A stretch of 64,000 nt of DNA from NCBI GenBank assembly GCA_947396885.1, contig OX377203.1, positions 29,701,253 to 29,765,252 on the forward strand, read 5' to 3'. A program made the position numbers and the translations under genes. Every line of letters begins with the position of its first letter. The stretch's first letter is position 1. This DNA comes from Heligmosomoides polygyrus polygyrus. Lineage: Eukaryota > Nematoda > Chromadorea > Rhabditida > Heligmosomidae. The notes beneath the pieces are model-generated. The model had not been told where the DNA came from, did not search any database, and saw nothing but the letters and a program-made list of their open reading frames with translations. Positions 41,001 through 51,600 of this stretch are shown piece after piece.

Positions 41001-44000
41001 CGATCCTCTGCTTTTGGTTTTAAGCGATGTGTATGTTTAGCACGGTCGATGAATCGCTCCCGTCGCGAAGTATGAACAGGTCCTATGCTGTCCGAGGCCT
41101 TTCATGCTTGGCACACTTCCTTTCCCTCCTTACCTACCAATATTTGCTGTTTTGTGTTCACGCTATGACTTCGTGGAGATATAGCAAGCTGCATTGAACT
41201 CCCGAGCGTTACACAGAGAAGAGAGTTGCACCCGTCCTTTGCCGGTAAGGCACTTAGCGAGGATGAGGAGGCTGATTAGCATAGCTCACGAAGACGCCGA
41301 GGTTGAATTGCAGAATGCGAAAAGGTTCTGGCGTTGCGGTTTTCTTCTTGGCCACCCAACCATAATCTGGCGTGCCACAGCGAGTAGCTGATGCGTGAAG
41401 AGAATTTAAAAGGGTGATGATTGAAATTAAATGTTTTGCATCCACGTTTCGATAGAGAGGGGTTAAGCGTTCGTCAGCTGTTGAATGATAATAAGGCGGA
41501 TTCTCATGGTGGAAAGGATCAGGTCTTTGAGAGCTAGGTAATGTAATGCGTCTTTGTGCCAGCCATTGCATTCGAGGCGACTGATAGTTTTCGCTAAATT
41601 TTGCACGAAATGTTCTCACTAACGCGGCGATCGAGTCATTTTGTTATCTTTTATTTTCAACTCTACACTTTAAACTTTCACTTTAATCAAAGTATTGCCC
41701 TCTGGTTTATGATAGGACCTAATAAGAACAACTCTTCTCCTTCGTCCCCAGTGACCGATATACTAGAGCAGGTTGCTGCAAAAATAGCAAATGATTGAAA
41801 TATCCCTATTGACAGTCTAATAATTCTCGTTTTTGCCGTTCTCTCCCTTATTCGCTGAATTCTGGCTGCGTAAGTGTAGGGGTATTGTATTTGATAGATC
41901 GGCCAGTTTGACTGCTGCACGACATTTCGAGTATTCCCCCATACGCAAGACAATCTTGAGTCCTTGGACGTTTCTCGGCGGTTCCTGCAGTCGCTGCCTA
42001 GCAACGTCCGAAGAGGTTGATGGAATTTTCCAGGTCACAGTCACAGGTGGACCTATTCTGAACGTTTTGCTCACATATTCGAAGTTGATTGTACTACAAG
42101 ATAGAAGAATTCACGTCTTTCAATTTCCCAACCCGTGCAAGCTGATCAGGTCAGAGGAGATACGGTAAGCCTATTGTTGCTGTTCTTTCGCTCCCTAATT
42201 CTCAGCTCTAACGCTCACATTTCAGATTTAATCCTACGGGACTGGCTGCAATCGGGTGTGATTTCAACGGAGCGTCTCAAATGTTGGCTTACCCTGGGTT
42301 TAAGGCAGGTTTCGCGTTTACTTGAGGTCCTTTTCGTGTAAGGTATTTAATTGGAGCTTATTGCCTCAAGGATCATCATTATCTAGCGCTCAGTTCAGGT
42401 TGGTAGCGTGCAGCTGGTAAGTCTAAATAACATGAGCGAGTGTGCTTCTCTCTCGCCGCGTGGTATCAACGCTCATCTGACGGAAGTTACTCAAATCGCT
42501 CTCAATAGTCAAGCCACCCTCTTAGCTACTGGATCAACCAAAGGAACTGTTATCAGGTGGGACATCTAGCAATCTCTGATCCAGCATCTGGAGATGGCTT
42601 AAACTCGCGAATTTGTAGTGTAGAGTAGCGAGAAAGTTGTCTTAAACTGTGGGACTGAAGAGCTCGTAATAGTTTTCGTATAGAAAGGTTATTATTGTAA
42701 AGTCTGTGACAGCCTGCAGTAGTTTGGCCTCTGATTTCTGAAAACTGTCCAAAACAGGTACAGTCACAGGGAAGATGAGCTTCATAGAAAGGTTAAAGTT
42801 GTTTTTGGTGCTCCTATAGAGGGTGATGCTTGGAGTGTATGTATGTGATGTGACCTGGGTAACACTGACTTTAGGTTATTTGACGCCAACTCTTCCTCAA
42901 CCCGATTGCTGATGGAGTTCCGTCGAGGAGCGGATCCATGCACGTTACATTGCCTACAGTTCTCTCCATGCTCAAGTTTTCTAGCCGTTTCCAGTGACAA
43001 GGTAACATCTATTCGGAAATAGGAAAATTTCACACTTGCTGCCCATCTGACACTGTTCTCTTCAGGGCACTATCCATATTTTTGGCGTCAGAGATTCTGA
43101 GGACAACAAGAAGGGCCTGCTGCACAAGGTAATTTCTTCTTTGGTCCTAATTTCTCATCTTATCTCTTCATTTATTTTTTAAAGGTTGGCCTTTCGAAAG
43201 GAGAGAAGCGAAGTTTAACGCAAATTTCTCTTGAACGGCGTGTTGTTGCGTGTGGATTTCTGAAAGGTTGGTAAACACCTTCAAAATGTCTGTATTTGGT
43301 AGCCCTGTATTTTCGGTCTAGTTTCACCTTCAAATGATGTATCGGAATCCATAGTCTATGAAAATCAAAACGAGACTTATTAGCGCTGCAGTTTCCTTTG
43401 GATGCGTGTTTCACTATGTCTGTACGCGTTGTCGCGGATGCGTATTCGATCTATCTTTGGACTGTGGGTTAATTGCAGGATCTCACGATTTTCCCATTAT
43501 CGTGCTTTTAGTGATACATTTATTTTATGGAGACCGCTGCATGTGGTAAAGTCAGCAAACTAGGTGAATGTTTAATTCCGCTTTGAAGCCAGGAATACAT
43601 CTTGAGTAAACTCGTCCTTGAAATCAATCCATGCAGCGGCGTAATCAGAGCATTGTACTGTAACTAAAGTATCCCCGTGGTTGAAGTTTAGAGGGAGGTA
43701 TGAAGGCGGTAGTTTTTGAGGAAAACAATTTTTCTGAGTTTTTCTTAGTTCTTAAGGTCCCTACTGCAACCTAGAACCTGCTAGCTTTTCAAGTTAGAAA
43801 GCGTTTAGGAAACCAAACTTCAACACCTTGTTTGCAGCATTTTCGATATCTTTATAGAGAACTTATTATCGCTGTCTTTTTTACATGTTAATGTTAATGT
43901 TTATCACGTCGCAAAAGGCTGACATGAGATACTTAGAAGTAGGTCAGTGCTAACAAGCAAACATCACAAAAATGGCATAATCAATCAAGAACTGGGTGCG

Positions 44001-45062
44001 GACGATCTCTTTCACTAGAGTAATATATTTTATGCATACCGCTTGAACTGTGGTATAGAGTAGGTTTTTAAAAGCTTTTCGTGATCCTTATGTAAGCGTT
44101 ACATGCTCTGTGCGTAAAGAAGGGAGCATGAACTATTGTTCTTACAAGGCAATGTTATTTTCATTATACGACCTCTAGTTTCGGGAAATTGTCAATTATG
44201 TAATTTCATAATCAGAGCCGCACTAGGTTGGTGCAGAATTTTGTGAACGAGACAAACATCAAATGCCTTGCGTCGTGATGCGAGGGATGGAAGATCCAAA
44301 TGTCTATACTGAACACTGCGTTGGGTATATTAGAGTATAACAACAACAAACAAGATGCGAATAGACAATTTCCTAGTAAAATTGTTTTGAATCTTCTCAA
44401 TTCTGGAGATATCTTTAATCCTACTAGGGTTGAAAACTATAGTGCTCGTTTCAACTAAGGCCTATGTTATAGTTCGGCGACGCTGTGTTGCGCGGGATGC
44501 TACGCACTGCGTAGCATCCTGCGTAACACTGTCGCACACGTCGTCGACAACAACGTTGCCGAAGTGTAACATATGCCTAATGGACGCATATAGGCCTTGT
44601 AAGCCCGTATTGAAAACGCATATAGGCCTTGTAAGCCCATATTAAAAGAGTTCTGTTCCTGAGATAAATCTACGACATTTCCAGGCACATCATCTACCAT
44701 GCAATCTATAGTTGCTATTTGTCAAGACGGGTCTTATCACAGGTACCAATTTTTGGTTTTTTTATGCAGTTTTTCGCAAACTTTAAATGAGCCTTAACCT
44801 CGGGTATTCATTCTAAGCCCTTTTTACTGCTAATTTTCAAAAAAGCAATGTAGGTAAAACAGGACGAAACCTTTTCTTTCAAGAGAACTGATTGGTTTTT
44901 GTAGTTTTATTTTACATTTACTATGCACCTAAACACTTCTCTGTATGGTTATTGAAGCCATTCAGGTTCTCTTTTGGTGCTGACGGCACTGCCAAGCGAG
45001 AAGGCTTCGACTATGTGATGCAGCTTGCCGATGAACAGGAGTTTTGGACGAAACCGTTTTAA
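38055..45062 (+). CDS. epg-6: WIPI4/WDR45-type PROPPIN (EPG-6-like), autophagy
   Basis: Ten exons give a continuous 355-residue protein: 38055-38207, 39607-39726, 42034-42164, 42226-42304, 42399-42556, 42875-43001, 43066-43128, 43185-43266, 44685-44742, 44966-45062 (stop TAA). The length matches WDR45 (about 360). Recognisable stretches are LHRSNIIVFVGGG, VMVWDD, YSKLIVLQDRRIHVF, ATGSTKGTVIR, MEFRRGADP and VSSDKGTIHIFG. FRRG is the phosphoinositide-binding loop of PROPPINs, which bind PI3P on forming autophagosomes together with ATG2; both arginines are present. The similarity is closer to WIPI4 than WIPI3 (HRSN, VGGGS). A TTTCAG acceptor two bases before the ATG suggests trans-splicing. The fourth intron uses a GC donor. 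Intron 1 holds a mariner remnant and RTE tail; intron 2 and intron 8 hold MITEs. First gene of a candidate operon. Confidence 0.92.
38236..38855 (-). mobile_element. Mariner element with internal deletion
   Basis: The left end TTAGGTCGGAAAGTC follows a TA. On the minus strand one frame (38638-38850) encodes GDYSLEVKAWSRRP, LDDTELLHLLRTD and TRQLADKLEVSH, the N-terminal helix-turn-helix region. The next (38367-38621) encodes PHVARLTRETIKELGWDVLP and YSTDLAPTDYHLFRAL, the C-terminal part with the last catalytic aspartate of the DD34D type. The middle third of the transposase, including the first catalytic aspartates, is missing. It is inactive and sits in intron 1 of the WDR45-like gene. Confidence 0.88.
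38857..38995 (+). mobile_element. RTE 3'-end fragment
   Basis: The sequence matches 3420-3550 of the RTE copy: GACGCTCTTCGTGTCCCT, 'cgacagggacgaatggagacg', 'gatcaacggaacgacaggtg'. It ends in the tail GATACGGGTGATAC. It directly joins the truncated mariner, so RTE insertion may have removed the mariner's other end. Confidence 0.88.
39298..39530 (-). mobile_element. Probable CR1-like 3' end with (TTTA)n tail
   Basis: Read on the minus strand the segment ends CCTCCTTGGCGC followed by ATAAATAAATAAATAAA, the tail type seen at 21432-21458. A 71-codon frame above it has no recognised motif. Confidence 0.45.
40371..40513. mobile_element. Complete palindromic MITE, 143 bp
   Basis: The left arm AGGCCCCCACAGAGTTCTGT is inverted at the right end (ACAGAATTCTGTGGGGGCCT, near 40513). 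Both halves contain an 'aagcatagggcag'-like block and GCCGCCGGCGGC in the centre. The whole unit folds into one hairpin. Partial relatives are at 490-685 and 31765-31970. Confidence 0.85.
40554..41083. mobile_element. Tourist/Harbinger-like MITE, copy 3 (diverged)
   Basis: It begins GGGCCTGTTCATTCGTCGCG and ends TCGCGAAGTATGAACAGGTCC. The interior is more diverged than in the copies at 10186 and 34881. It lies in intron 2 of the WDR45-like gene. Confidence 0.7.
44456..44580. mobile_element. Hairpin MITE with nested palindrome
   Basis: The outer arms TAAGGCCTATGTTATAGTTC and GAAGTGTAACATATGCCTA are inverted copies. In the centre GGATGCTACGCA and TGCGTAGCATCC form a perfect 12-bp stem (about 44498-44522). 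Related to 11939-12012. It lies about 100 bp before exon 9 of the WDR45-like gene. Confidence 0.8.
44586..44648 (+). repeat. Short tandem duplication, two 31-bp units
   Basis: The unit CGCATATAGGCCTTGTAAGC with its flanking bases is present twice in a row, directly after the MITE and just before the branch-point region of the next exon. Confidence 0.75.
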
Positions 45063-45357
45063 CCTCCTGTCCTTTCTGACGATAGTTCTGTCGCTAGACC
45101 ATTCGTATTCGTGATGTTCTGCGTGATCTTATCTAGCACTCTTCTACGACCGTTTTTGCCTCCGATTCCGTTGATAGCGTTCCATTTCGATTGTTTCATT
45201 GATTATAGTGGTTGTCCAGCGTTTTCCCGCTCTTTGACATATTCACCCGGTGCCTTGCTATGTCATTCACGCTGTTTTGTTGTACATAACTCGTTCGCAT
45301 TCTGTACAAATTGTGTAATGCGTTAACACGTTCAGTGTATAAAGTTTTCAGGTGTTT

Positions 45358-48300
45358 ATGGTCCATCGAGGATTCACCGAGCATAGCCGTACGTCGAAAT
45401 CGCAGGATCAGTCGAAGGAAAACGCCTACACACGAACCCCGAATCCAAGCGCTCGAAACTACTCCGAGGAAATGGCACCGGTAAATGGAATAAGAGAGCT
45501 TTCAGAGGTAGCTACTCACGCTTCTTGAGCATCCCGACTTTCTTTAGTTTTCACCCGACATTGTTTAAAAATCTTTTCGAATAGACGAGAGCATTCGATA
45601 GCGAAGGATGCATTATTGAGTGCATCATCATCCCGTCTGTTTAGGAACAGCTGGCTAGTGCACAGACGTTGCGGGAGAAGTTTCGTGATGAGGTTTCCAA
45701 GAGAATGGGCGAACTCTTATTGAGGGGAGTGACTATGCTCGATGCATACTGCCAAGTATGCAATGTAAGCAGTTGTGTGATAATTTAGTCTGCCGGTCAC
45801 TATCAAAATGCTTCGCATATCATGTTACAGAGTTATTTTTAGGGAATTCTAATGGAAGATCGCAATGGAGTCCGAACTTGTGTGACGTGCGAACTCTTTG
45901 CTGAGCGCACGAGGGAGGGATCTCGTTTGGTAGCAGAAGTGCCCCTAGGTTGGTTTTTCGGACAACTGGTCAGGCCTTTATACTTGAGCGGTTCTGATTA
46001 CAGTAGGTACATTGACCATGGAGGTGTCATTCTCGAATTGTTTCACTTTAGATATCACATCGGATGGAATTTCGCCAGGAAATAGTCTTTTGTCGACGGA
46101 GCAGCAGCAGCAGCCACCTCCTAATGTTGTACGTTGCCATTTTTTGTTTATTTTGCCACGTTAAAGCAACGGAGTATAAACAAAGCAAGGGAAGCCATTG
46201 TTGGATTCACGAAAGGTAGACGTTGTTTCACACATTTTCTTTGTACGACTGCTCAGATTAATAATGGATGCCAAGTGTTTTGGTGTATGTATGCAGTTCA
46301 ATCGTCCTTTCGAATGGTATCTGTTTTTATCGAGTAGGGAGAAGCATTGTAACCTTAACCTCACAGGATCCAATTTTTTTGCCAAAATTTTGAAATTGTG
46401 GCCAATGGAGAGTCCAGTCACCGTAGGTGATCAAGGAAGCAGAGTAAGTCGCACATTGTGGATCAAAGGTACTGAGCAGGAGCTACACCAGTTTAAGGCA
46501 TGAGACTGGGGCTTGAACGCGTTATGTACATGTTTCCTAACGGATTTTGGCGGCGCAACTAGTGGACGAGGGGGCAGTCCATCAGTACTCGAAAAAGTTA
46601 CGGGTTTTTGCCAGTTTGACCTAGGCCCCTCTCGGTGTAGCTTGCATTACACGTACGTACGCTTACAATGGGGGAAATTCCACGTCACCAAACCCGACTG
46701 CTATGTTCAAGGCGGTCGAAGCCAAGGACTGCCCCCCTCGTCCACGTGTTGCGCCCGGATTTTTCTACAGGCTTCCGTACGGGGTTTTCCTTTTTTCTGT
46801 ACGGGTCCCTCTTGGCGGTTGCAGTCCTTAGAATAGATGCAGGACGTCTCGGGCGATTCACTCGTCAAAATGTAAACTTCATACTCCAGAATCATTACGC
46901 CCATGACAAAAACTTCCCCCAAAGCTTCCTCACAGTGAAACTTATGGTGGCCTAGGACGGTGGATTCTCTAAGCTTCACCTTGCCTCTCCGTTTGTCATC
47001 ACGTGTAAAGGTCGTCCGGTTTACCTTTAATTGCCGCAGGCGTTCCAGATAAAGGTAAAGACCTCAAGCATACATCCAAACGGCGAGAATGGATACGATT
47101 GCTTGAATTTCCACCCTTCAAATAGTAGAAAAGAATATTCCACTTTTGCATTGTCCTTGAAACTAACTACCTACTTGCGCACACTGAAAGTTTACTATGG
47201 AGTCGCACACTCGTACAAGGTCGCAAGCTCGCACCTCCCAGCTATCGAATATGCAGGGAGAATGCAAAAATACTGCTCCATAATCGCGGGGTCAGGCGTT
47301 CTATTCTTCGACCTTGCTGTATTTTTGAATTTGTCATATTCTGTGTTTGTAAGGTATTTCCTTGTAGAAATATCTGGCTCCATATTAACCTTTCAAGACC
47401 ACCAGCTCGGTAGCTTCAAGGACTTTACAGAAGTGGGACTTGCTTTTCAAGAATTTGTAGAGCGGAGATTCTCGCAGCGGAATGCCTGAGATGCTTTCCC
47501 GGTTAGCGGAGCTACACTTGTTGAGCTGCAGTCACCTTTTCTATCTAGCCATATTTAGCGTATATAATACTAGAGGTCCCCGCAGGTACGATGATATGGC
47601 GGTTGCTGACTAATTAGGTATTAAGGTAGTTAAGCGGAAGATCATCCACCACAACCGAACTTTGCAGCGCAGATATTTCCGAATGAAATGATTACTTCAG
47701 ACGAACGTTGCCGGAGAGGGTAATTTCGTAATCAGGGCAGTATCATTTTCTTAAGTTTTTTTTTTGCTGAATCTGAGTGAGGATTTATGAAGAGTATAGT
47801 TGTTGAGCGGTTATTTCTTGAGTCATCTTACGAGTTAATCTTGTGTGCATCTCACCTAGTCTCAAAATGCATTGTGCAATGGAGTTTTCTATTCATTATC
47901 TAAGAACGGTCATGCTTTTTGAGTGCAACACTTGGCGGGGACAAAACCAACATGACTAATATGACAGGTACGCATAATGGACATTGAGCGTAAGCACTGG
48001 GCTGAAGGCAGCTCATCTGTTCGTGATTTTGGCCAGACCAAGTCGAGAGAGTCCACTCCATCGGCGCCGACGTCAACAGCTCCCGTTGCTGACTGCCCAG
48101 CACAGCCCAAGGTTTGTTGTAGCAGCTAGTAGATTTTGGCGAGAAATTTAGATTTTAATGATCTGAGCGATAGATTTTGATGATCTGAGCGACAGCTTTT
48201 TTTAGGGGCCAGTCACCTTGTTTGCTGGGTGTTCGGCAGCATTGCAAGCGGTCGACCGAAAGCTGCAATGGGCCGGTGGAAAGATAGACCATTGCGAAAA

Positions 48301-48379
48301 TCCATCGGAGATACGGGAACTGTTCGCGCTTGTCAGCGAAGGATTGAACATCATCAAGTGTTTCGAGAGCTTGTCATGA
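45358..48379 (+). CDS. ZNRD2/SSSCA1-like zinc-ribbon protein
   Basis: Six phase-consistent exons give 256 residues: 45358-45507, 45645-45764, 45843-45948, 46052-46128, 47968-48111, 48206-48379. The core MGELLLRGVTMLDAYCQVC followed by GILMEDRNGVRTCVTC matches the conserved N-terminal block of Sjogren/scleroderma autoantigen 1 (ZNRD2/p27), with two CxxC pairs for one zinc. The C-terminal exon, with LQWAGGKIDHCENPSEI and LFALVSEGLNIIKCFESLS, matches the family's helical C-terminal segment. Between them is a low-complexity linker (Q and P runs, then SRESTPSAPTSTAPV). A CAG acceptor seven bases before the ATG suggests trans-splicing. The 1.8-kb fourth intron holds dispersed repeats. The cellular role of the family is poorly defined; mitotic/centromere association is reported for relatives. 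The exon joining at 46128/47968 is the least certain. Confidence 0.85.
46575..46750 (-). repeat. Dispersed repeat, copy 2 (inverse of 24890-25085)
   Basis: It matches 24890-25085 in reverse ('agtttgacctaggcccctctc', 'gggggaaattccacg', 'cggtcgaag'). It lies in intron 4 of the ZNRD2-like gene. Confidence 0.55.
47145..47425. repeat. Diverged inverted-repeat element related to 55911-56093
   Basis: The left side 'ttttgcattgtccttgaaacta' and right side 'cggtagcttcaaggactttaca' are inverted. Shared interior phrases are 'tttactatggagtcgcac' and 'ctatcgaatatgcag'. It lies in intron 4 of the ZNRD2-like gene. Confidence 0.55.
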
Positions 48380-48698
48380 GTGAATAGACACTCGCCTCCA
48401 TTAGGACCGCCGTTCTCCTGAAGATTTGTGTGTCATTCTTACACCCATAAGTGAAGTTGTATTTCCCGGACCCGATGACGCGTTTTGTTATGAATTCTCT
48501 GTTGTTATCCTGTCGCTTGCTTTATGTTCGTTTGATTTCTGTTATAATCTTGCTTGAAGCGTTTGGCTTTGTTTTTGGGCGGATAAACGTGCTTGCAACG
48601 CATCCTGTTTTCCGTGGCGTTTCACTTCGACGAGGGCTGTGCTTCTTCTGCTCTTCCCGCATGTCTGTACAGCTCTCCTCCAAAAGTAGAATTGCCGT

Positions 48699-51600
48699 AT
48701 GCACAGCATGGTCTCATTGCCGAAAATTCCTCCAACGCTTCCGCGCATGACATTCGCCACGTCGCCAGACAGCACTTCAGAGAATAGGCGCCCAAACTTG
48801 GTGTACAGAAAGGCAAAACTGGCCGGTAAAACAGTCGAAGAGCTGAAAAGGTGAGAGGTACGGCTTCTTCTGGTGGCCCTGTATCGTGCCCATAGTTCGT
48901 TTTCGCAGCTCCGATGTGCCAGTCCCGAAGTTTCGCGGGGAAGCGGTCTTTGGGGTGTACCCTGTTCTAGAAGCTCTTGCTACTGGCAAGCGAACGATTT
49001 TCGGGCTATACATGAAGGACACGGTAAGGTGAGTAGCATGGATTGAATGCCATTTGTGCTTCCGAGACGTAGATGAGGTAAGACTGGCCCGAGGGCTTCT
49101 GGTGTTATGCGGAGCGGGTCTGCTTGTGTCGACTATGCGTTCGCTGATTCCTCTTCAAGGGTTGGTTGACATAAGACGTTCAGTATCACCTTTGGGATAT
49201 CATTTTATCTCGAATTGAAGACGGCACATCTAAGTATGGTTATTAGTAGAAGTAAGTATGAGTAGTAGTATAGGACTGCCAATCAGTCGAAGACACACTT
49301 CATGAAGAACGTCTACTACAAGGCAAACGAGTTCAATTGGAAGCTCCCTAACTCATGCGTTGTTCTACGTGTACCTCGAACGTTTAACGAACATAGGGAA
49401 CGACATGAAAGTGAGCTGGATAAGAGCCGAAGAGCTGCATGTGCCTTTTCGGATTTCTCAAGGAGGCCGCAGACCGCCTTACAGACCCATAATTCCGAAC
49501 AAATCTATTCGACTCAATTGCGCCCCTGCTTGTATTGTGCGGTGGAGGCGTGGGCGGACACTGCTGCTACGTCAAAGACGCTAAGGAATACGTACAGAGC
49601 GCTAGAGCGATGTCTTATGAAGTGCAAACCGGCGAGCTCAATGAAGAGGTTGACTCCGGGATCCGATATGGAAGGAATGCATCATCTTCGTGGCCCAGCG
49701 GATTACCTGGGGAAGCCTAAGTACCAATGGGCGGATCACATCATGAGTAGACAAATTCAGATAGACGAAAACAGCACTGGAGCGAATGAGTGACGGTCGA
49801 TCTGCCTGGAAGTGGCGCCGACAAACAACACCCGTTGTTGTGCTTGGAGTAGAAATACAAAGCGGAGTTCTTGTCGTGGTGTACTGAAGGCAAAGCTCTG
49901 AACTAACCCTTCGTGTCCCTCGAGCGAGGAAGATCCACTGGAGCACTCTGGCACGCGACAGGAACGATGGAGACGCTGCTGGCGCCTGCTCGCGCAAGTT
50001 GTTGATCAGCGGGACGACAGATGATACCGGAGGCAAAAACTGCGGACAGTGTCAAAGACTCCGAAGGCGCTTTCAAACTCTCAAAACGATATTCTCTTAT
50101 GCAAAATGAGCGTAGTGAACTTAACGTTGACGTTACGACATGAAGAGAATGGCTCGTTTTCATGTCGACACAGCCGAATACGTTTTCGTGGCAGAACAAC
50201 TCTACGTACTGTAAGATTAGCGGAAGATCGAGGGAAGAAAAGAACAATTCAGTGGATTCGTTCGGTAGGAGGTAAGGGAAGAGGGGCCTTGCCTGCACAA
50301 AGAACTCCAGGATGTAGTTCATCCACTGCACCTGTGTCAGAATTAGCCACATTCTGGAGTTTCTTCCCTTGCTCAGTCTGTGCTCTCCTCAGCTGATGCG
50401 AACGAGAGCAAAGAAGCCATCCAAAAGCACTCGTTGAGCGCGCACCTGTCCGCACGGTGAATCGATCATCGTTTCGTTTCATCGTTTCACGGCTCGGTTA
50501 ACCAAACGTAGCATGCGAATTTGTACCAAGCTTGTCTGGAATGACTGAAACTCTGATGTCTCTCGCCTGGCCACGCAAAACATTTCGTCGATCGAACATC
50601 ACGTTAATTCGGAATGTGACCCAGAAGTACAGTGCGTGGCGCACCCGCATAAGAAATTTTGAGTGGCAACTATGACTGCTGCCAGATGACTTGCCAGCTA
50701 CTTGAAGTGAGCAGTTCTGTTGTGTTGCAGGTGTGATTTTATTGTATAAAGGAGAGAGGGGTTTAAGTGTTCCACAATCTCTGCGGGTCCCTTCAATTCG
50801 TCACTTAAGGGCCTGGAAAACAAGGTGGTAGATGGTTTTCTTCATCGTTCATCGTTGCTCTTGTTGCTAATGCGAAGGACTTGTTGACATCACAGAGAAC
50901 ACTAGGTTCGAGATTCGTAACGCTTTTTGGCATTCTAAGCGGAGTTAGCACAACATCTCCTTTAAGTTCAAATGGGAATTGTGGATTCTCAGATAGGTTT
51001 AGAAGATTTTTGCTGATACTTTAGAGTGTGAAGGCTGAAGCTGAATGTCGAAATTGATGTTGAACGATGACGAGCTCCAGCTTAACGCTTTAACGAACTG
51101 TAGCCAGTCGTTTGTTAGTGCCGAAATTGTTGTTCCGGCGAATGGGGAGGTATAGCAATGACAAGTGTGTAAACCACACATGAAGCCGATCTCGTAAATG
51201 TCTCGTTGAAATCATCCTTAGGTCGCGACATAAGGAAGACGAGCGCATTTCGAAGATCCTCAGCCATGCGCGGAATATTGGCCTGCCGGTGAAGAGGCTA
51301 ACCCATTCGCAATTCGACAAACTGACCGATTATCAGCTGCACAACGTGAGTCGTTTTGCAGTCAGGACTACACCTTCCAACTGCTAAACCGATTCGTTCA
51401 GGGAGTATGCCTGGATGCCTCACCTCTCTGTTTACTACACATCGAGGACGTCTCTACAGTGCAGCTCACGTCCATCTATCTGGACAACGTTCTTGATCCC
51501 GGCAACCTCGGCGCCATCGCCAGAAGCGCAATGTTTTTCGGTTGTGGCCAAATCGCATACTCCGAGGGCCGGGGGTGAGCGATTATTGACGAGATTCGAG

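Noticed and set aside
48451..48750. 99-codon plus-strand ORF with a hydrophobic start
   Set aside because: It falls in the gap before the MRM1-like start, and the true first exon uses a different frame.
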